A DNA stretch of 64,000 nt from Serratia entomophila (GCF_021462285.1 NZ_CP082787.1:1178001-1242000), one strand, 5' to 3'; counted from the first letter of the stretch, positions 51,003 to 60,702 are shown. The notes: generated by a model not told the origin, from the letters alone. Numbers and translations are program-made.

Positions 51003-54000
51003 ATGGCATCTTTAAATTTCCAAAAAGAAGCGGCAGCGTTGTTATATTCCGTCCTTGGCGAGAACGCTTCCCCGAGCACCTTTGACGCGATTGGCCATAG
51101 CATTGAAACTGGCCAGCTTTCTGCGGAAGACTACGTCGGTTCACTGCTGAACAGCGCCGCCGGCGTGCAGCTTTACGCTGGTAAAAGCGATTTAGATATC
51201 CTCAGCAGTATTTACAGCGCGACCTACGGCAAAGCTGCGCCGGAAGGCTATCTGTCCGGTTTACTGGCGAATGCCAATTTGGAAACGTCCGTGGCCACCC
51301 TGGTCAATACGCTGCTGAACTACAGCGGTTTTGACGCCGACATGCTGGCGTCACAGGCCAGCTACGATGAGCAGCTGAACCTTGTTTTGTACCCGTCCTA
51401 TGAACTTGCCAACGGCGCCGCCGGCACTTCAGACGTTATGGCGCTGTATTATCTGGCGGGCGTCGATCCGGTGATGGGAACCGTCTACAGCGTGGGGGCG
51501 CAAATCAATGCAGGCACCACCAGTTTTGCGCAGGCGGCAAGCCAGTTCGTCAATGGCCGTCCTGAACTGAAATCACTGACGAACGACGCATTCGTCAAAC
51601 TGGTATTCAGCGAAGGCTATGGCCGCGCGGCAACCAGCGCCGAACTGAACAGCTACACGTCTTTCCTGGCTAACGGCGGCGACCGTGGCCAGCTCATGGT
51701 AAATATTATCAATGAATTGCGCGGCACCGTAGGCGCGGGCGACAAGAACGCGCAGCAGCAGTTCCTGCATGACACCACTCCGCATGCGCCTGGCGTGATT
51801 GCCGATCTGGCCGCGCAAGAGCAGGTTGCTTCCATCTTCCTGTCTATCCCTGAACGCAACGTGGACGCTCAGGGCCTGGACGACTGGAGCAGCTATCTGG
51901 GGAAAAACGGCAACACGCAACTGTCATTGACGGCAAAGCTCATCACTTCCGCTGAATTCCAGCAAAAAGGCGCGCAGCTGAGCGGCAACGACTATATCCA
52001 GCATGTGTACACCGCCGTGCACGGCGTGCCGGCGACGGCGACGCAGTTGGCGCAATACGCGAAACTGGGTGCCGACAAAGCGCTGATCACCACCGCGATC
52101 ATCAACGATCTGCGCAGCTCCACCGCGACGGATGCCGTGACCGTGACCCAGCAGCATGCGTTCGAATACGATATCGGCACCAGTCTGACTTATAAAACCG
52201 CCGCTACGCTGTCGGCGTCGGCGGCGGGCGGCAACGCCACCGGTACGGTAAACACCGGCGCGAGCCACGTGCTGACCAACGCGGAAACTGCGGTGCTGGT
52301 CAACGCGGTGCTGAATGCGGATGCGGCTACCACGGTAAACCTGAAGTTCGCCGATCACCTGGCCAACCTGACCATTAACGGCAACAAGGCCGCGACGGTC
52401 AACCTGTCGGACAACGGCGTGAATCCGGGCGTGGACATTACCGTCAACAACGGCAACGTTACCCTGAACGCCAGCTCCGGCAACGATGACGTGCAGGTGA
52501 CCTCCGCCGCCAACATCGCCGCGGGCATTGCAAAGTTCAACCTTGGCGCCGGCAACGACAGCCTGAAGTGGGGCGGCAACGCCACCAATGGCTACAACGT
52601 GGTGAGCAGCAACGTGCGCGCTAACGGCGGAGAAGGGGTGGACACCATTTCCGCCAACTTCATCACCAAGCAACTGACGACGACCTCCAGCAGTTTCCTG
52701 TGCTGGACGACCACCAAAAGCACTATCAGCACCAACGCCGGTCAGTTCACCAGCTTTGAGAAGATCGATCTGGGCGGTTATATCGGCGGCACCAGCGCGA
52801 CTCTGAACGGTAAAGCGGTCAGCGTGAACAGCGGCCACCAGTTCGACTACGGCGTGATCAACGGCAAAGCCACCGCCAACGAGATCGGCAATGTTGACTG
52901 CCTATACAACGTCAGCCCGTCCTCCACCTTGGGCAAACAGGGCTTTGTGCTGTCCGGCTTCGCCGACAACGTACACGTGATCAACGTCTCCGGCGGCAGC
53001 GTGGCACAGCTGGAAGTGACCGGCGATGCCACCGCCAACAGCAGCGTTGATTTCACTTTCTTGCAAGACGCTACCAACAAGTTCGACATCAACTTCACTG
53101 CCGTCAGCGATGCCGACGTCAATGCCGGCACCATTAAGTTGGCCAGCAGCAGCAGCAATGGCTGTTGGACGCCGGGTACAGCATTGTCCACGGTGAACGT
53201 CAATTCCGGCGGCGTCGGCGACTTCAGCAACATCCTGAAGCTGGCGGGCAGCAATAGCCAGGTCACCAAGGTAAACATTGCCGGCGACCATCAGCTTGAA
53301 TTGCAATTGGGTGCCGGTTATTCCAACGTGAGAACGATCGATGCTTCCGCCAACACGCATGGCGTCGACATCACCTCCAGCGTTGGCGGCACCGGTGAAG
53401 GTTGCGTGCTCAACCTGCTGGATCTGCTGCCATTCAACAGCATTACCAAACCGTTGGCGGGCCTGTTCGGTTTTAAAAACGACGAATTGAAAATTATCGG
53501 CACCAATCAGGCCGATACCTTCAGCGTGGTGGGCAACACAAGCGTTACCGGCGGCGCGGGCGCAGATACCTTCAAGTTGGTCAGCAGCACCGCCAATGCG
53601 GCCGTCACCATCAAGGACTTCAATACTCATGAAGATACCCTGGTGGACGTGAAGTCTGGCCTGGCGTTGTCAGACAGCGATAGCGGCACCCGAGTGGCTG
53701 ACTACGGTTACAGCTCCAACGACGTTATCAAAGGCATTTTGGGGAGCGCGCTGACCTGCGTCGTTTCGGCAAAAGTGGACTTCTTTAAAATGGTTCTGGG
53801 GATTCAGAAAGAATCTCTGTCGCATGTCGGCGTCGTCGGCACCAGCGCAGGCAGCTATGTGATTGTCGATCAGAATGGCAACGGCTCATTCGATAACCAT
53901 GACACCATCTCGTTCCTGCAGGGGGTCAGCCATAATGACGCGGCGCAGATGTATTATGCGTCCAGCGTGACGACCAATGGCGTTCAGCAGCAAAGCGGCG

Positions 54001-54017
54001 AGCTGGCTTTCGCATAA
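51003..54017 (+). CDS. slaA: S-layer protein SlaA
   Basis: 1004 residues, the remembered size of Serratia marcescens SlaA. No signal peptide. The N-terminal third (to ~390) has DUF4214-like repeats (for example SDLDILSSIYSATYGKAAP, SIFLSIPERNVDAQGLDDW), the middle is Gly/Asn/Thr-rich beta solenoid (ANLTINGNKAATVNLS), and a GGAGADTF calcium-binding-type repeat lies near 855. The C-terminus (SVTTNGVQQQSGELAFA) fits type I secretion. It is exported in one step by an ABC exporter (Lip in S. marcescens) to form the surface layer. Five cysteines are unusual for such a substrate. Confidence 0.88.
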   Translation: MASLNFQKEAAALLYSVLGENASPSTFDAIGHSIETGQLSAEDYVGSLLNSAAGVQLYAGKSDLDILSSIYSATYGKAAPEGYLSGLLANANLETSVATLVNTLLNYSGFDADMLASQASYDEQLNLVLYPSYELANGAAGTSDVMALYYLAGVDPVMGTVYSVGAQINAGTTSFAQAASQFVNGRPELKSLTNDAFVKLVFSEGYGRAATSAELNSYTSFLANGGDRGQLMVNIINELRGTVGAGDKNAQQQFLHDTTPHAPGVIADLAAQEQVASIFLSIPERNVDAQGLDDWSSYLGKNGNTQLSLTAKLITSAEFQQKGAQLSGNDYIQHVYTAVHGVPATATQLAQYAKLGADKALITTAIINDLRSSTATDAVTVTQQHAFEYDIGTSLTYKTAATLSASAAGGNATGTVNTGASHVLTNAETAVLVNAVLNADAATTVNLKFADHLANLTINGNKAATVNLSDNGVNPGVDITVNNGNVTLNASSGNDDVQVTSAANIAAGIAKFNLGAGNDSLKWGGNATNGYNVVSSNVRANGGEGVDTISANFITKQLTTTSSSFLCWTTTKSTISTNAGQFTSFEKIDLGGYIGGTSATLNGKAVSVNSGHQFDYGVINGKATANEIGNVDCLYNVSPSSTLGKQGFVLSGFADNVHVINVSGGSVAQLEVTGDATANSSVDFTFLQDATNKFDINFTAVSDADVNAGTIKLASSSSNGCWTPGTALSTVNVNSGGVGDFSNILKLAGSNSQVTKVNIAGDHQLELQLGAGYSNVRTIDASANTHGVDITSSVGGTGEGCVLNLLDLLPFNSITKPLAGLFGFKNDELKIIGTNQADTFSVVGNTSVTGGAGADTFKLVSSTANAAVTIKDFNTHEDTLVDVKSGLALSDSDSGTRVADYGYSSNDVIKGILGSALTCVVSAKVDFFKMVLGIQKESLSHVGVVGTSAGSYVIVDQNGNGSFDNHDTISFLQGVSHNDAAQMYYASSVTTNGVQQQSGELAFA

Positions 54018-54042
54018 TTAATCTTGTTGTCGTATTTTCAGG

Positions 54043-54066
54043 CGGGGTTTACCCCGCCTTTTTTAT
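54043..54066 (+). terminator. slaA terminator
   Basis: AGGCGGGG-TTTA-CCCCGCCT followed by TTTTTATT, 25 bp after the slaA stop. Confidence 0.9.
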
Positions 54067-54315
54067 TGCCGGCGTTAAACTTCGCAATGGGCCGGGGCAG
54101 GTACGTTAGGCTGAAGAAAACTCACATTTTAATATTTCGACCAGTTAGTTAGATGTCGATGTTTTCATTTTTCAAATTTGCCGTGCTTTTTTATTTTTCA
54201 TCGGTGTCCCCTAAAATCTGATCTGTTCATGTCTAATTCCATGTTGTCTCAACCTATCAGCGGTGGGGCATTTTTTTTGCATTAAGGAGTATGTAAAGAC
54301 AATAACGAGAACAAG

Positions 54316-54441
54316 ATGAAAATTGGATTTTTATTTCCCGTCGCCATCATCGTGGCGGCTGTAGTTCTTCTCGGTGATATCAGTCATGAGCGGGGAGTAA
54401 TCAATGAAAGACGTCAAGATAGCTACGAAAGTCGAATCTAA
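54316..54441 (+). CDS. Possible 41-residue membrane protein
   Basis: MKIGFLFPVAIIVAAVVLLG is a single hydrophobic helix followed by a polar tail to residue 41. No strong ribosome site. Sits in otherwise gene-free DNA between slaA and the acyltransferase. Confidence 0.35.
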   Translation: MKIGFLFPVAIIVAAVVLLGDISHERGVINERRQDSYESRI

Positions 54442-54504
54442 CGATGAAGGAATAATAAAAGTAAACGCCAGAATGAGGTTGGCTCATTGCTGTAAGCCTG
54501 AGGT

Positions 54505-54541
54505 TTATTATGCGGTGAATTATACATTCACCGCATAATAA
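54505..54541. terminator. Perfect 16-bp inverted repeat before the acyltransferase end
   Basis: TTATTATGCGGTGAAT with its exact complement, separated by 5 bases. It lies between convergent slaA-side DNA and the acyltransferase stop. A/T-rich ends could serve as a bidirectional terminator. Confidence 0.55.
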
Positions 54542-54546
54542 CAAGG

Positions 54547-55626
54547 TCACTTAGTTGCAAGTTTCATTTCACGCTTGCTGTATGCGTTAATTTTCGACTC
54601 AATAAGGGAGTAACAAATACATCCGGCAATTAACGATATTAAAACCATTACTGCTGAATATAAGTACTGGCCAGAGTGCGATAAATCAACAAATGAAGTC
54701 TTGCTGGCCACTGCGTTTACTGCGCCCATAACAAGCCTGTGGCATAAGTAGATTGAATAGGATGCCAACCCTAAATAAGACACAAAGGACATCGTCAGGC
54801 CTTGTCCCGTAGTGTTTACAAATGTCGCTAACGCAAAAAGTAAAGACAGGGAGATGAAAAGAACTACTTCATTCAAGTTTGAAATTACGCAGGCAAGAAT
54901 ACCAATGATGAACACAAGGGCAACGAGAATCCCGTGGTCCGTCTTGGCTTTTATCTTGAACTGCAGAGCGCATATCACTATCCCGGAAACGAAATACAAC
55001 ATAATAGGAGACGTATAAAAACCAATTAGCGTTTTTTCGGAGTGTGGAACAATGGCGCCGTATAGACAAATGGCCGAGATGACTGCAATGACAAATAAGA
55101 GCCCTGTCAGCCTTCTCATCAATAATGAAATGGAAAACAGCAGATAAAAGAACATTTCATAGCAAAGAGTCCACCCCACAGACAGTGGAGTTACAAGCCT
55201 ATTTGAGTTTTTCTCAAAAATATCAGGAATGAAAAATGCAGATAATATAGAACTTTTAGCGTTTATTTCAGTGGAAGGAAACCAGTTTCTATTTATTATG
55301 AAGGCCAAAATGGTTATTATTGTGAACAAGTAATACATTGGGGCAACCCTGAAAAAACGCTTCTTCATAAAGTTCAGCGATTTATTATTTTTGAAGTCCC
55401 CCCAATGAACATAGGTCATTAAATAACCACTAATCATGAAGAATATAATTACACCCAGCTCTCCAATCCTGCCACCATATCCAAAAAGTATATCAAAACC
55501 GTCAACTGATAGTTTTTGGGAGAATGACTGTGAGTGACATACAACAACAAGTAGACATGCTAAGCATCTCATGTATGTAATAGACATTAAGCTATTTTTT
55601 TTGACTGGTGGTTCCACTGCTTTCAT
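54547..55626 (-). CDS. Acyltransferase-3 family membrane protein (OafA-like)
   Basis: 359 residues from the ATG at 55626 (GGGAG 4 bp upstream). About ten membrane helices; typical first helix MRCLACLLVVVCHSQSFSQ with the catalytic-type His, and GELGVIIFFMISGYLMTYVHWGD. Such enzymes O-acetylate cell-surface sugars. AT-rich codon use unlike the flanking chromosome suggests transfer; it could be a serotype-conversion gene left by a phage. Confidence 0.85.
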   Translation of the reverse strand: MKAVEPPVKKNSLMSITYMRCLACLLVVVCHSQSFSQKLSVDGFDILFGYGGRIGELGVIIFFMISGYLMTYVHWGDFKNNKSLNFMKKRFFRVAPMYYLFTIITILAFIINRNWFPSTEINAKSSILSAFFIPDIFEKNSNRLVTPLSVGWTLCYEMFFYLLFSISLLMRRLTGLLFVIAVISAICLYGAIVPHSEKTLIGFYTSPIMLYFVSGIVICALQFKIKAKTDHGILVALVFIIGILACVISNLNEVVLFISLSLLFALATFVNTTGQGLTMSFVSYLGLASYSIYLCHRLVMGAVNAVASKTSFVDLSHSGQYLYSAVMVLISLIAGCICYSLIESKINAYSKREMKLATK

Positions 55627-55877
55627 TGATACTCCCAAATAAGAATAAGATTGTTCTTATTTCTCGATGGTTTAGTCGATGGTTTTATATTTAGCAGCTT
55701 TAACGCTGCAGAAATTTGACCGGTATGACCCCAAAAAAATATTGGTGATAAGTATGTTAATGCTCCATGGCGAGGGGTGTTAAAAATTGATGTGAGTGCA
55801 ACCAATGGCCATGTTGTTAAGGAAGCAAAAGCTAACCTTAATAGATGAAAAATATGTTTATTTTCTTCGTTTGACAT
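55623..55877 (-). CDS. Doubtful ORF upstream of the acyltransferase
   Basis: 84 residues, overlapping the acyltransferase start by 4 bp, no domain seen and a poor ribosome site. May be a gene remnant. The following stretch to 56440 holds no gene I can support (a 77-codon leftward frame at 56125-56358 is unconvincing). Confidence 0.25.
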   Translation of the reverse strand: MSNEENKHIFHLLRLAFASLTTWPLVALTSIFNTPRHGALTYLSPIFFWGHTGQISAALKLLNIKPSTKPSRNKNNLILIWEYQ

Positions 55878-56440
55878 GATGATTCCATTGGTACTTTTCG
55901 CATGATGTCAATATACATGCGGAAGTGCGAAATTTCTAGCTTTACAATCAATCTCTTCCTCATTTTGTAAAAATTAAGAATTTATTTAGATAGAGAGTCT
56001 ATCACTAGACTACTTATCTTATAGTTGCGGGTAAGGTCGAGCGACAGCACTGCTACGCACCTCGGTGATAGGCTGCATGCGGCAAGTGCCCTCTGCCCTC
56101 TGGTGAGTGCGAGAGCGGTGGGTATCATTTCGTTCGATAGCGTGCAGGCCGGTGTCTGGAGTATGACAGGGCAACATTTTCTAGCTGCGTGAGTGGCGAT
56201 AGTAAATATTCTATTCCCAGGGGAAGGAAAGGCATTGCTTCTAGAGGGCGTGCAATTTCGTTTGCTGCATCTTTGCAGATGTCTATAGATTTCTTTTGAA
56301 ATAATATTTTGATAAATATCTTCTCTTGGCTTTTACTCAAGGGGAATTTCAAATTCAAGATAATGACAGGCCTGACCGCAACAGGGTGAGGCTAAACTTG
56401 GCTCACCTAATCTTTCGTACCCCAATGTCACAATGGAGAT

Positions 56441-56797
56441 ATGGCCTTAAACGATGAAACAGGTTTTGACCAAGTAGGGCAGGTAGAAACTTTCGATCGA
56501 TTGAGAAGTATCAGGCCGGATCGTTCAGGCCAGCGTATCTTATTGAGATCCTACCTAAAAGATAAAAATTTAGGTGACGGTGAGTTTGTTGGCACTATCG
56601 CAGCAGGGGTTGACGATAAAGGTTTTATCGCCGCAGGTGATGGGTTTTATTAGGCACGTGTTGAACAAGAGCTAAAAATGGAGAACTTCGGCGCGTTCCC
56701 TGATGACTATTCGTTTGATAATACGGTCGCTTTTCAATCGGCATTTAATGCAGCGGCGAAGAAAGGCGGTGGTGAAGTAATCGCTGCCGGAAATCTT
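56441..56797 (+). pseudogene. Broken phage tailspike / pectate-lyase-like gene
   Basis: An ATG with upstream GGAG opens a frame reading ALNDETGFDQVGQVETFDRL and ...GFIAAGDGFY, a TAG stop at 56651-56653, then in the same frame ARVEQELKMENFGAFPDDYS and NTVAFQSAFNAAAKKGGGEV. This is the usual start of beta-helix tailspikes (FGA.PDD...D.T.AFQ.A...A...GGG). The stop most likely replaced a Trp codon (FYW). After about 56797 the sequence loses similarity, so the gene is also truncated. Confidence 0.75.
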
Positions 56798-57067
56798 TTG
56801 ACGCGTTTGATAGCCACAGACTTGTTCATCATGGTTTTTTATTTTAATTTTCTATTTTTTGTTTTTCTGAGTTATGCCCCTGAGGGTAAAACGATAAATA
56901 AGAAAGTATCTCGCTCATGCTCCGGGTGAGTTTTTACTGAGGTAAATAGATAGTGGCAGGGGTTCTGAAAAAATCATTTTGTATATGTTGGGTTACCGGG
57001 GGGCAGTTGAGCTTTGGTTTATCCCGGCGGGTTAATATGTAGCCAACTATCCATTGGGGAGCTTCTC

Positions 57068-57211
57068 ATGCGCAACGCTAAATTCTTGCTGGTTTCCTTT
57101 GTCTGCCTGTGCGCCGCTACTGTGCTCTATGTGTTGGCCTACCGCGCTTTGGGGCATTACCTCAGCGGTTGTGAAAAGGCCTACTCGAGCATCGGCATTA
57201 CAATGCGGTAA
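57068..57211 (+). CDS. 47-residue small membrane protein
   Basis: MRNAKFLLVSFVCLCAATVLYV forms one helix, then a short polar end with a cysteine. GGGGAG lies just upstream. Function unknown. Confidence 0.5.
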   Translation: MRNAKFLLVSFVCLCAATVLYVLAYRALGHYLSGCEKAYSSIGITMR

Positions 57212-57326
57212 TGCAGACGGCGGCCGTTGCGACTTTTTCACGATGATTTAGCTGCTATTTACCCGGCCTCGGCAATGATGGCCTCGCATCTCCACATTGT
57301 GTGGATCCTTCGGGCGGAATGCGGCT

Positions 57327-58871
57327 ATGTCTCTGCAACAGATATCAAATGCGCCTCTTGCGGGCAACCGGTTGAAAGGTATCGGCTATAAACATTACGT
57401 ATTGCTGATCCTGCTGTTATCGGCCGCGATCCGCTTTACTTCCCTGACCGACAGATACTTGTGGTGTGACGAAGCCTCCAGCGTGCTGACCAGCCGCTAT
57501 GACGTGGCGGCGTTGTTGTACCATGCGTCTTTCGACGTTCATCCTCCGCTTTATTATTTGCTGTTGCATGGCTGGATGGTGCTGTTCGGCGACAGCATCC
57601 TGGCGGTGCGCAGCCTCAGCCTGGTATTTGGCGTGGCGACGGTGGCGCTGGCCATCAGGCTGACGCGCTGGCTGGCCAACGAGCGGGCGGCGCTGCTGGC
57701 TGGCGCCCTGATGGCGATAATGCCGATGGCGGTGCGTTACAGCCAGGAAGCGCGCATGTATGCGCTGATGGGCATGTTGACGCTCGCCGCCACCATGGCG
57801 CTGGTGCTGTGGTTGAAAACGCCGGCCAATCGGCGCTATCTGGCAATATATGCATTGCTGATGGCGCTGAGTTTTTATACCCATTACTTCACCATCTTTG
57901 CCTCAATCACCCATTGGGGCGTGCTGCTGGCGCTTGCCTGCCGACGTGACGAGCCATGTCGCTATCTGAAACAACCTGCGTGGTGGCTGGCCAACCTGGC
58001 TATAGGGGGGGCTTATATTCCCTGGCTTCTGGTGCTGCTGGATCTGCTGGCGCATATTACGGAGCTGAAAGCCGGTGGGGATGTGGGGTGGATCCCGCAG
58101 GTGACTTGGAGCGATCTGCCCGCCATGTATTGGCGTTTATTCAGCGGAAACGACGGCAGAGGCTACCCTGGGATAATTTTTTGGCTGTTGCCGCCGTGTT
58201 TCTTCGGGCTGTCATGCCTGTGGCTGCGGAGGCGAGGGGGGGACAGGAAATATCCGCTGCTGTTGTTTTGCAGCGTATTTGTGCCTGTGACGCTGCTGTT
58301 TATTGTTTCACTGCGGACGCCGCTGTTCGTCGATCGCTATTTGTTTTTCGCCGCATTAGGTATTCCGGTGATCCTTGCGATGATCATTACGGAAAGCGAA
58401 AGCAGATCGCGCAAGATTTCATTGCTGTTGCTGGTGGGGCTGCTGTTTGGCAGCGGGCTGCGTAATGATTATCCGCCGGAGAAAGACGAGTTCAAGGCGA
58501 TGGTGCATTATATCAACGGCAACTATCAGGCCAACGACGCCGTGGTGGTCAGCAATATGTTCAATTACCTGAGCTATGTCTATTACAACAAAAAGGGCTA
58601 TCGCGCCCTGCTGTATACGCCGGCCAACCCCAACGGCATTTCCGGCAAACCCAACGCCTACGGTTTTGGCACCTTCTTCCACGATCGCGCGGCGCAAACC
58701 TACGTCGACAACCTGCATGCTCTGGCGGGCAATCACCGCCGGATCTGGCTGGTCAGCGGCGGCGATTTTAATCAGGACTTCGGCCGGCTGCCGCCGGAGT
58801 GGGTTAATACCGGCACTTTCAAGAGCGGCGGGTTCGAGACACGGCTGTTCGTGGCCCAGCCCGTTCGGTAA
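57327..58871 (+). CDS. GT-C glycosyltransferase (family 39/ArnT-like)
   Basis: 514 residues from the ATG at 57327. About ten membrane helices and a periplasmic C-terminal domain. The first loop motif LWCDEAS (D48, E49) is the acidic catalytic motif of polyprenyl-phosphate-dependent GT39/PMT enzymes; HPPLYYLLLHGWM and RYSQEARMYALMG are typical too. Transfers a sugar to a glycan, lipid or protein in the envelope; acceptor unknown. GC-rich, so resident chromosome. Confidence 0.85.
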   Translation: MSLQQISNAPLAGNRLKGIGYKHYVLLILLLSAAIRFTSLTDRYLWCDEASSVLTSRYDVAALLYHASFDVHPPLYYLLLHGWMVLFGDSILAVRSLSLVFGVATVALAIRLTRWLANERAALLAGALMAIMPMAVRYSQEARMYALMGMLTLAATMALVLWLKTPANRRYLAIYALLMALSFYTHYFTIFASITHWGVLLALACRRDEPCRYLKQPAWWLANLAIGGAYIPWLLVLLDLLAHITELKAGGDVGWIPQVTWSDLPAMYWRLFSGNDGRGYPGIIFWLLPPCFFGLSCLWLRRRGGDRKYPLLLFCSVFVPVTLLFIVSLRTPLFVDRYLFFAALGIPVILAMIITESESRSRKISLLLLVGLLFGSGLRNDYPPEKDEFKAMVHYINGNYQANDAVVVSNMFNYLSYVYYNKKGYRALLYTPANPNGISGKPNAYGFGTFFHDRAAQTYVDNLHALAGNHRRIWLVSGGDFNQDFGRLPPEWVNTGTFKSGGFETRLFVAQPVR

Positions 58872-58879
58872 GCGAGGGG

Positions 58880-59041
58880 CTACTTTTCTCTCGGCAGGAA
58901 GTAATGGCCGCATTTTGGGCAAATCAGGGTGACATTCTGGCGAACCTTGCTGCGGCTCTGGGTCGAGACATAAGCGCACTGCGGGCAGGTGACCTTTACC
59001 CCCGAGGCGCTGAACATCTTGAAGGCATCGAAGATAGACAT
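58880..59041 (-). CDS. Small zinc-ribbon protein, paralog A
   Basis: 53 residues: VTCPQCAYVSTQSRSKVRQN and LICPKCGHYFLPREK give two CPxC knuckles for one zinc. Paralogous to 62162-62323 (same length, same spacing). Resembles small YnfU-like enterobacterial proteins; function unknown. Confidence 0.8.
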   Translation of the reverse strand: MSIFDAFKMFSASGVKVTCPQCAYVSTQSRSKVRQNVTLICPKCGHYFLPREK

Positions 59042-59487
59042 ATCTTTTACCGGGTAGATGCATGAAACCCCAGATTAACACCCAATGCGGCTAATAGTTT
59101 ATTTTTCAATCATTTTTGTGATGATGCCGCGTGGGGCTGTACGTTTCTGCCCAGGCGGCGCGGCGATAAAATGTCATATTTCCCATTTGGCGTTACATCT
59201 GCCGGAGCAAACTTACTCAGGGATGACAGTTCTATACATTGGGATTGGTAGTGTAGCTCTACCCGATGATGTTGTGTGTTATCCATTCCCTGTAGTGTAT
59301 TACCCCATCCCTGTTAAGTTTATCCCGCCTTGTGCGGGATTTTTTTTATCTGCGCGTCCCCAGGTGCGGTTTTTTTGAATAACTTTGTCAGTTAAATTTG
59401 GTATGCGTCCGGGGGGCGGTTAGTTAGATTGGAGCTGTTTATCGGTGAGCGCCGTCGGCGCTCTAATCCAGCTACCTGGGAGTCCCT
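59042..59487. other. Intergenic region with one terminator
   Basis: No convincing gene; contains a hairpin ATCCCGC...GCGGGAT with T8 (59322-59347) of unknown transcript origin, and the promoter region of the flavodoxin-like gene. Confidence 0.5.
59322..59347 (+). terminator. Orphan intrinsic terminator
   Basis: ATCCCGC-CTTGT-GCGGGAT then T7-8. No rightward gene ends nearby, so it may close an unannotated small RNA. Confidence 0.75.
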
Positions 59488-60039
59488 ATGGCGAAGACAG
59501 TAGTTATTTTTCATTCCGGCTATGGCCATACCGAGCGTTTGGCGAAAGTTGTGGCGGAAGGCGCCGAAGCGGAACTGATCGCCATCGATCAGGAAGGTAA
59601 TATCAGCGATGAAGCCTGGCAGAAACTGGATGAGGCGAATGCCATCATCTTCGGATCGCCAACCTATATGGGCGGCCCGTCCTGGCAGTTCAAGAAATTC
59701 GCCGACGCCAGCTCCAAGGCGTGGTTTACCCGTAAATGGCAAGACAAAGTGTTTGGCGGCTTTACCAACAGCGCCAGCCTGAACGGCGACAAGCAGGTAA
59801 CGCTGATCGCGCTGCAGACGCTGGCATCTCAGCACGGCGGCCTGTGGGTCAGCCTGGGCCTGATGCCGGCGAACACCAAGGCGGCGCAGCGCACCGACGT
59901 CAACAACCTGGGCGGCTCCGTTGGCCTGCTGGTGCAGACGCCGGCAGACGCCGGGGTAGACGAAATGCTGTCGGGCGATCTGGAAACGGCCAAGCTTTAT
60001 GGCCAGCGCGTAGCAGGTTTTGCCACCAAACTGGCGTAA
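59488..60039 (+). CDS. Flavodoxin-fold NAD(P)H:quinone oxidoreductase (WrbA-like)
   Basis: 183 residues. FMN-phosphate loop FHSGYGHTERLAK (8-20), FGSPTYMGGPSWQFKKFAD and GGFTNSASLNGDKQ match the WrbA/flavodoxin_2-like family. Two-electron quinone reduction, protecting against redox cycling, is the usual role. Cytoplasmic. Confidence 0.85.
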   Translation: MAKTVVIFHSGYGHTERLAKVVAEGAEAELIAIDQEGNISDEAWQKLDEANAIIFGSPTYMGGPSWQFKKFADASSKAWFTRKWQDKVFGGFTNSASLNGDKQVTLIALQTLASQHGGLWVSLGLMPANTKAAQRTDVNNLGGSVGLLVQTPADAGVDEMLSGDLETAKLYGQRVAGFATKLA

Positions 60040-60046
60040 TTCCCCC

Positions 60047-60080
60047 CTCCCTCCACCAGCGCGGTGGGGGGAGCTTTTCC
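60047..60080 (+). terminator. Terminator after the flavodoxin-like gene
   Basis: CTCCCTCCACC-AGCGC-GGTGGGGGGAG followed by CTTTTCC, 8 bp after the stop. Confidence 0.8.
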
Positions 60081-60181
60081 CGTTCAGCTCGTCCCGCCGT
60101 TCATTTTTTCTGCACAATTGCCACGTAAACTGCCCGATGTTATTAGCCTGCTTGGGCTAACACTGCATTTCGTACGAATAT

Positions 60182-60206
60182 TCCCGGTTCCTAGACCGGG
60201 TTTTTT
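60182..60206 (+). terminator. Orphan terminator 1
   Basis: CCCGGT-TCCT-AGACCGGG stem followed by TTTTTTG, far from any rightward gene end. Confidence 0.75.
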
Positions 60207-60300
60207 GTTGCTAAGGCTCGCTTAAGGTTTCAGCTATACAATGAACAGCGGCGCAGATATGCAATGGCTCGCCGTAACTGTCAATTAGCTGCTCTTCAAG

Positions 60301-60326
60301 CGAGCCCGCACTGTGCGGGCTTTTTT
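60301..60326 (+). terminator. Orphan terminator 2
   Basis: AGCCCGCA-CTG-TGCGGGCT followed by T6-7, 120 bp after orphan terminator 1. Confidence 0.8.
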
Positions 60327-60702
60327 TATGGGGCCTTATTTCACGGGTTCTAATTGCTCTTCGCGGCCAGTTACAGGAAAATAATATTAAACGGCGAGCA
60401 GGAAGGGTTAATGAATGATAACCTTTCCATTTGCGTGGCCTCTCTCTTTCTGCTGGCATTGTGTGGTTTGCGCTATGCTGTCAGAGTGCGCTGAACATTA
60501 TTTTCATTTTCCGTTTTCACGCCCGCCATAATCTGCCGACGGGGCTGGACTAGGAATATTCTGTTAAATAAAGTTTAACATAGTTGTATTATTGATTTGT
60601 CTGGCTTTTTTGGTTGAAATCCGAATAGTTTATCCCTCATTACGCCGGGCGAGAGAGTATGCATACTGTTATTCTGGTTATTATCAAGGGATGGGCGAGG
60701 CG

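Larger units (their letters stand above)
60081..60702. other. Intergenic region with two orphan terminators
   Basis: No protein gene supported. Hairpin TTAGCC...GGCTAA (60144-60161), terminator CCCGGT-TCCTAG-ACCGGG-T6 (60182-60206), and terminator AGCCCGCACTGTGCGGGCT-T7 (60301-60326). Candidate small-RNA locus. Confidence 0.45.

Noticed and set aside
51924..52838. 304-codon leftward frame inside slaA
   Set aside because: Antisense to the S-layer gene; an artefact of high-GC codon use.
56125..56358. 77-codon leftward ORF in the decayed region
   Set aside because: No ribosome site or domain; kept only as unassigned sequence.
59085..59378. 97-codon rightward ORF after the glycosyltransferase region
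   Set aside because: Runs through the orphan terminator at 59322 and looks like random translation.
60211..60459. 82-codon leftward ORF between the flavodoxin-like and cyclase genes
   Set aside because: Crosses two strong terminators and shows no domain or ribosome site.
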